A stretch of DNA of 13,381 nt, taken from Chloroflexota bacterium. Lineage in GTDB: Bacteria; Chloroflexota; Anaerolineae; Caldilineales; Caldilineaceae. Position 1 is the stretch's first letter. Each line of letters starts with the position of its first letter. Below, in pieces: positions 13,146-13,381 of the stretch. The notes beneath the pieces are model-generated. The model was not told the DNA's origin and did not search any database. It saw only the letters and a list, made by a program, of their open reading frames with translations. The position numbers and the translations under genes are program-made. The stretch lies in contig JACQGT010000269.1 in NCBI GenBank assembly GCA_016199425.1, positions 1-13,381 of the forward strand. The letters are read 5' to 3'.

Positions 13146-13381
13146 GATTTCGGGAAAGTGCGCTTCGGTCAAGGGGCGAGGAAAAGATAGTCATGTGGCC
13201 AGGGAAAAGGCGGCGCTTTCCGTGCTACAATAGGCTGATGGATGTAATGGTGCGCGGTGCATGTACCGGTTCGGCCAGAAGCGGGACGTAACTACTGCAG
13301 CCCGGCGGAAATATCTGTGTGGTTCCTGCTCTCCGCCGGTCCGTGATCGGCGGTCGACGCACACCAGACGCCGCCGGGTCA
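13146..13381. other. Non-coding region with hairpins, possible divergent promoter
   Basis: No ORF with family resemblance is visible. On the plus strand a TACAAT (13226-13231) could be a -10 box, but no matching -35 is evident. Downstream, 13302-13309 (CCGGCGGA) is the exact complement of 13332-13339 across a 22-nt loop. A further copy of GCCGCCGG at 13370-13377 could compete for the same left arm. This is compatible with a structured leader or small RNA read rightward out of the window, but I could not match it to tmRNA, SRP RNA, RNase P RNA, 6S or a riboswitch class. Confidence 0.3.

Noticed and set aside
13167..13172. TTGACC as the -35 box for the TATAAT at 13137-13142
   Set aside because: The spacer is 24 bp, well beyond the usable 16-19 bp range; the extended -10 explanation is preferred.

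Overview
The window reads as a GC-rich bacterial chromosome segment in which every recognisable gene lies on the minus strand. The most likely source is a Chloroflexota (Anaerolineae/Caldilineae-like) genome. This rests on gene content (cysteine-type NAD-linked formate dehydrogenase, DUF166, sugar-acid enzymes) and on the many short tandem and hairpin repeats between genes. It is an inference; there is no rRNA or other taxonomic marker here.

Reading in the direction of transcription (right to left), the window opens with a non-coding divergent promoter region (about 13076-13381). Next come a DUF166 protein (13075-12326), a PAS-LuxR regulator with a four-cysteine motif (12269-11595), the formate dehydrogenase accessory sulfurtransferase FdhD (11505-10738), a NuoE-like subunit (10658-10119), a NuoF-like FMN/NADH subunit (10122-8518), a lower-GC membrane-anchored protein of unknown function (8377-6671) and the large catalytic subunit FdhA (6623-3714). 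Together NuoE, NuoF and FdhA should form a soluble NAD-dependent formate dehydrogenase. FdhA oxidises formate (or reduces CO2) at a molybdenum or tungsten bis-MGD centre with a Cys ligand, electrons pass along the Fe-S chain of its NuoG-like N-terminus, and NuoE/NuoF exchange them with NAD(H). FdhD activates the cofactor. The regulator probably controls this cluster.

A second block follows: an enolase-superfamily (MR/MLE) enzyme (3651-2518), a xylose-isomerase-like TIM-barrel protein (2487-1705) and a Gfo/Idh/MocA oxidoreductase (1605-496). This looks like a sugar or sugar-acid catabolic module. An XRE-type regulator/antitoxin-like gene (398-90) ends the window.

The most unusual property is the repeats. 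Seven of the eleven genes have a different short hairpin or 7-10-bp tandem tract starting at or within about 20 bp of the stop codon, and every gene-to-gene gap longer than 50 bp contains one. One such element (4938-5042) sits in frame inside fdhA and adds about 35 residues. It shares an exact 32-bp stretch, in opposite orientation, with the tract at the 3' end of nuoF (8486-8517). At that nuoF end the protein stops where related HydB/HndC proteins continue into a ferredoxin domain, and the adjacent membrane-protein gene has a different base composition. This points to repeat-associated remodelling of the formate dehydrogenase operon.
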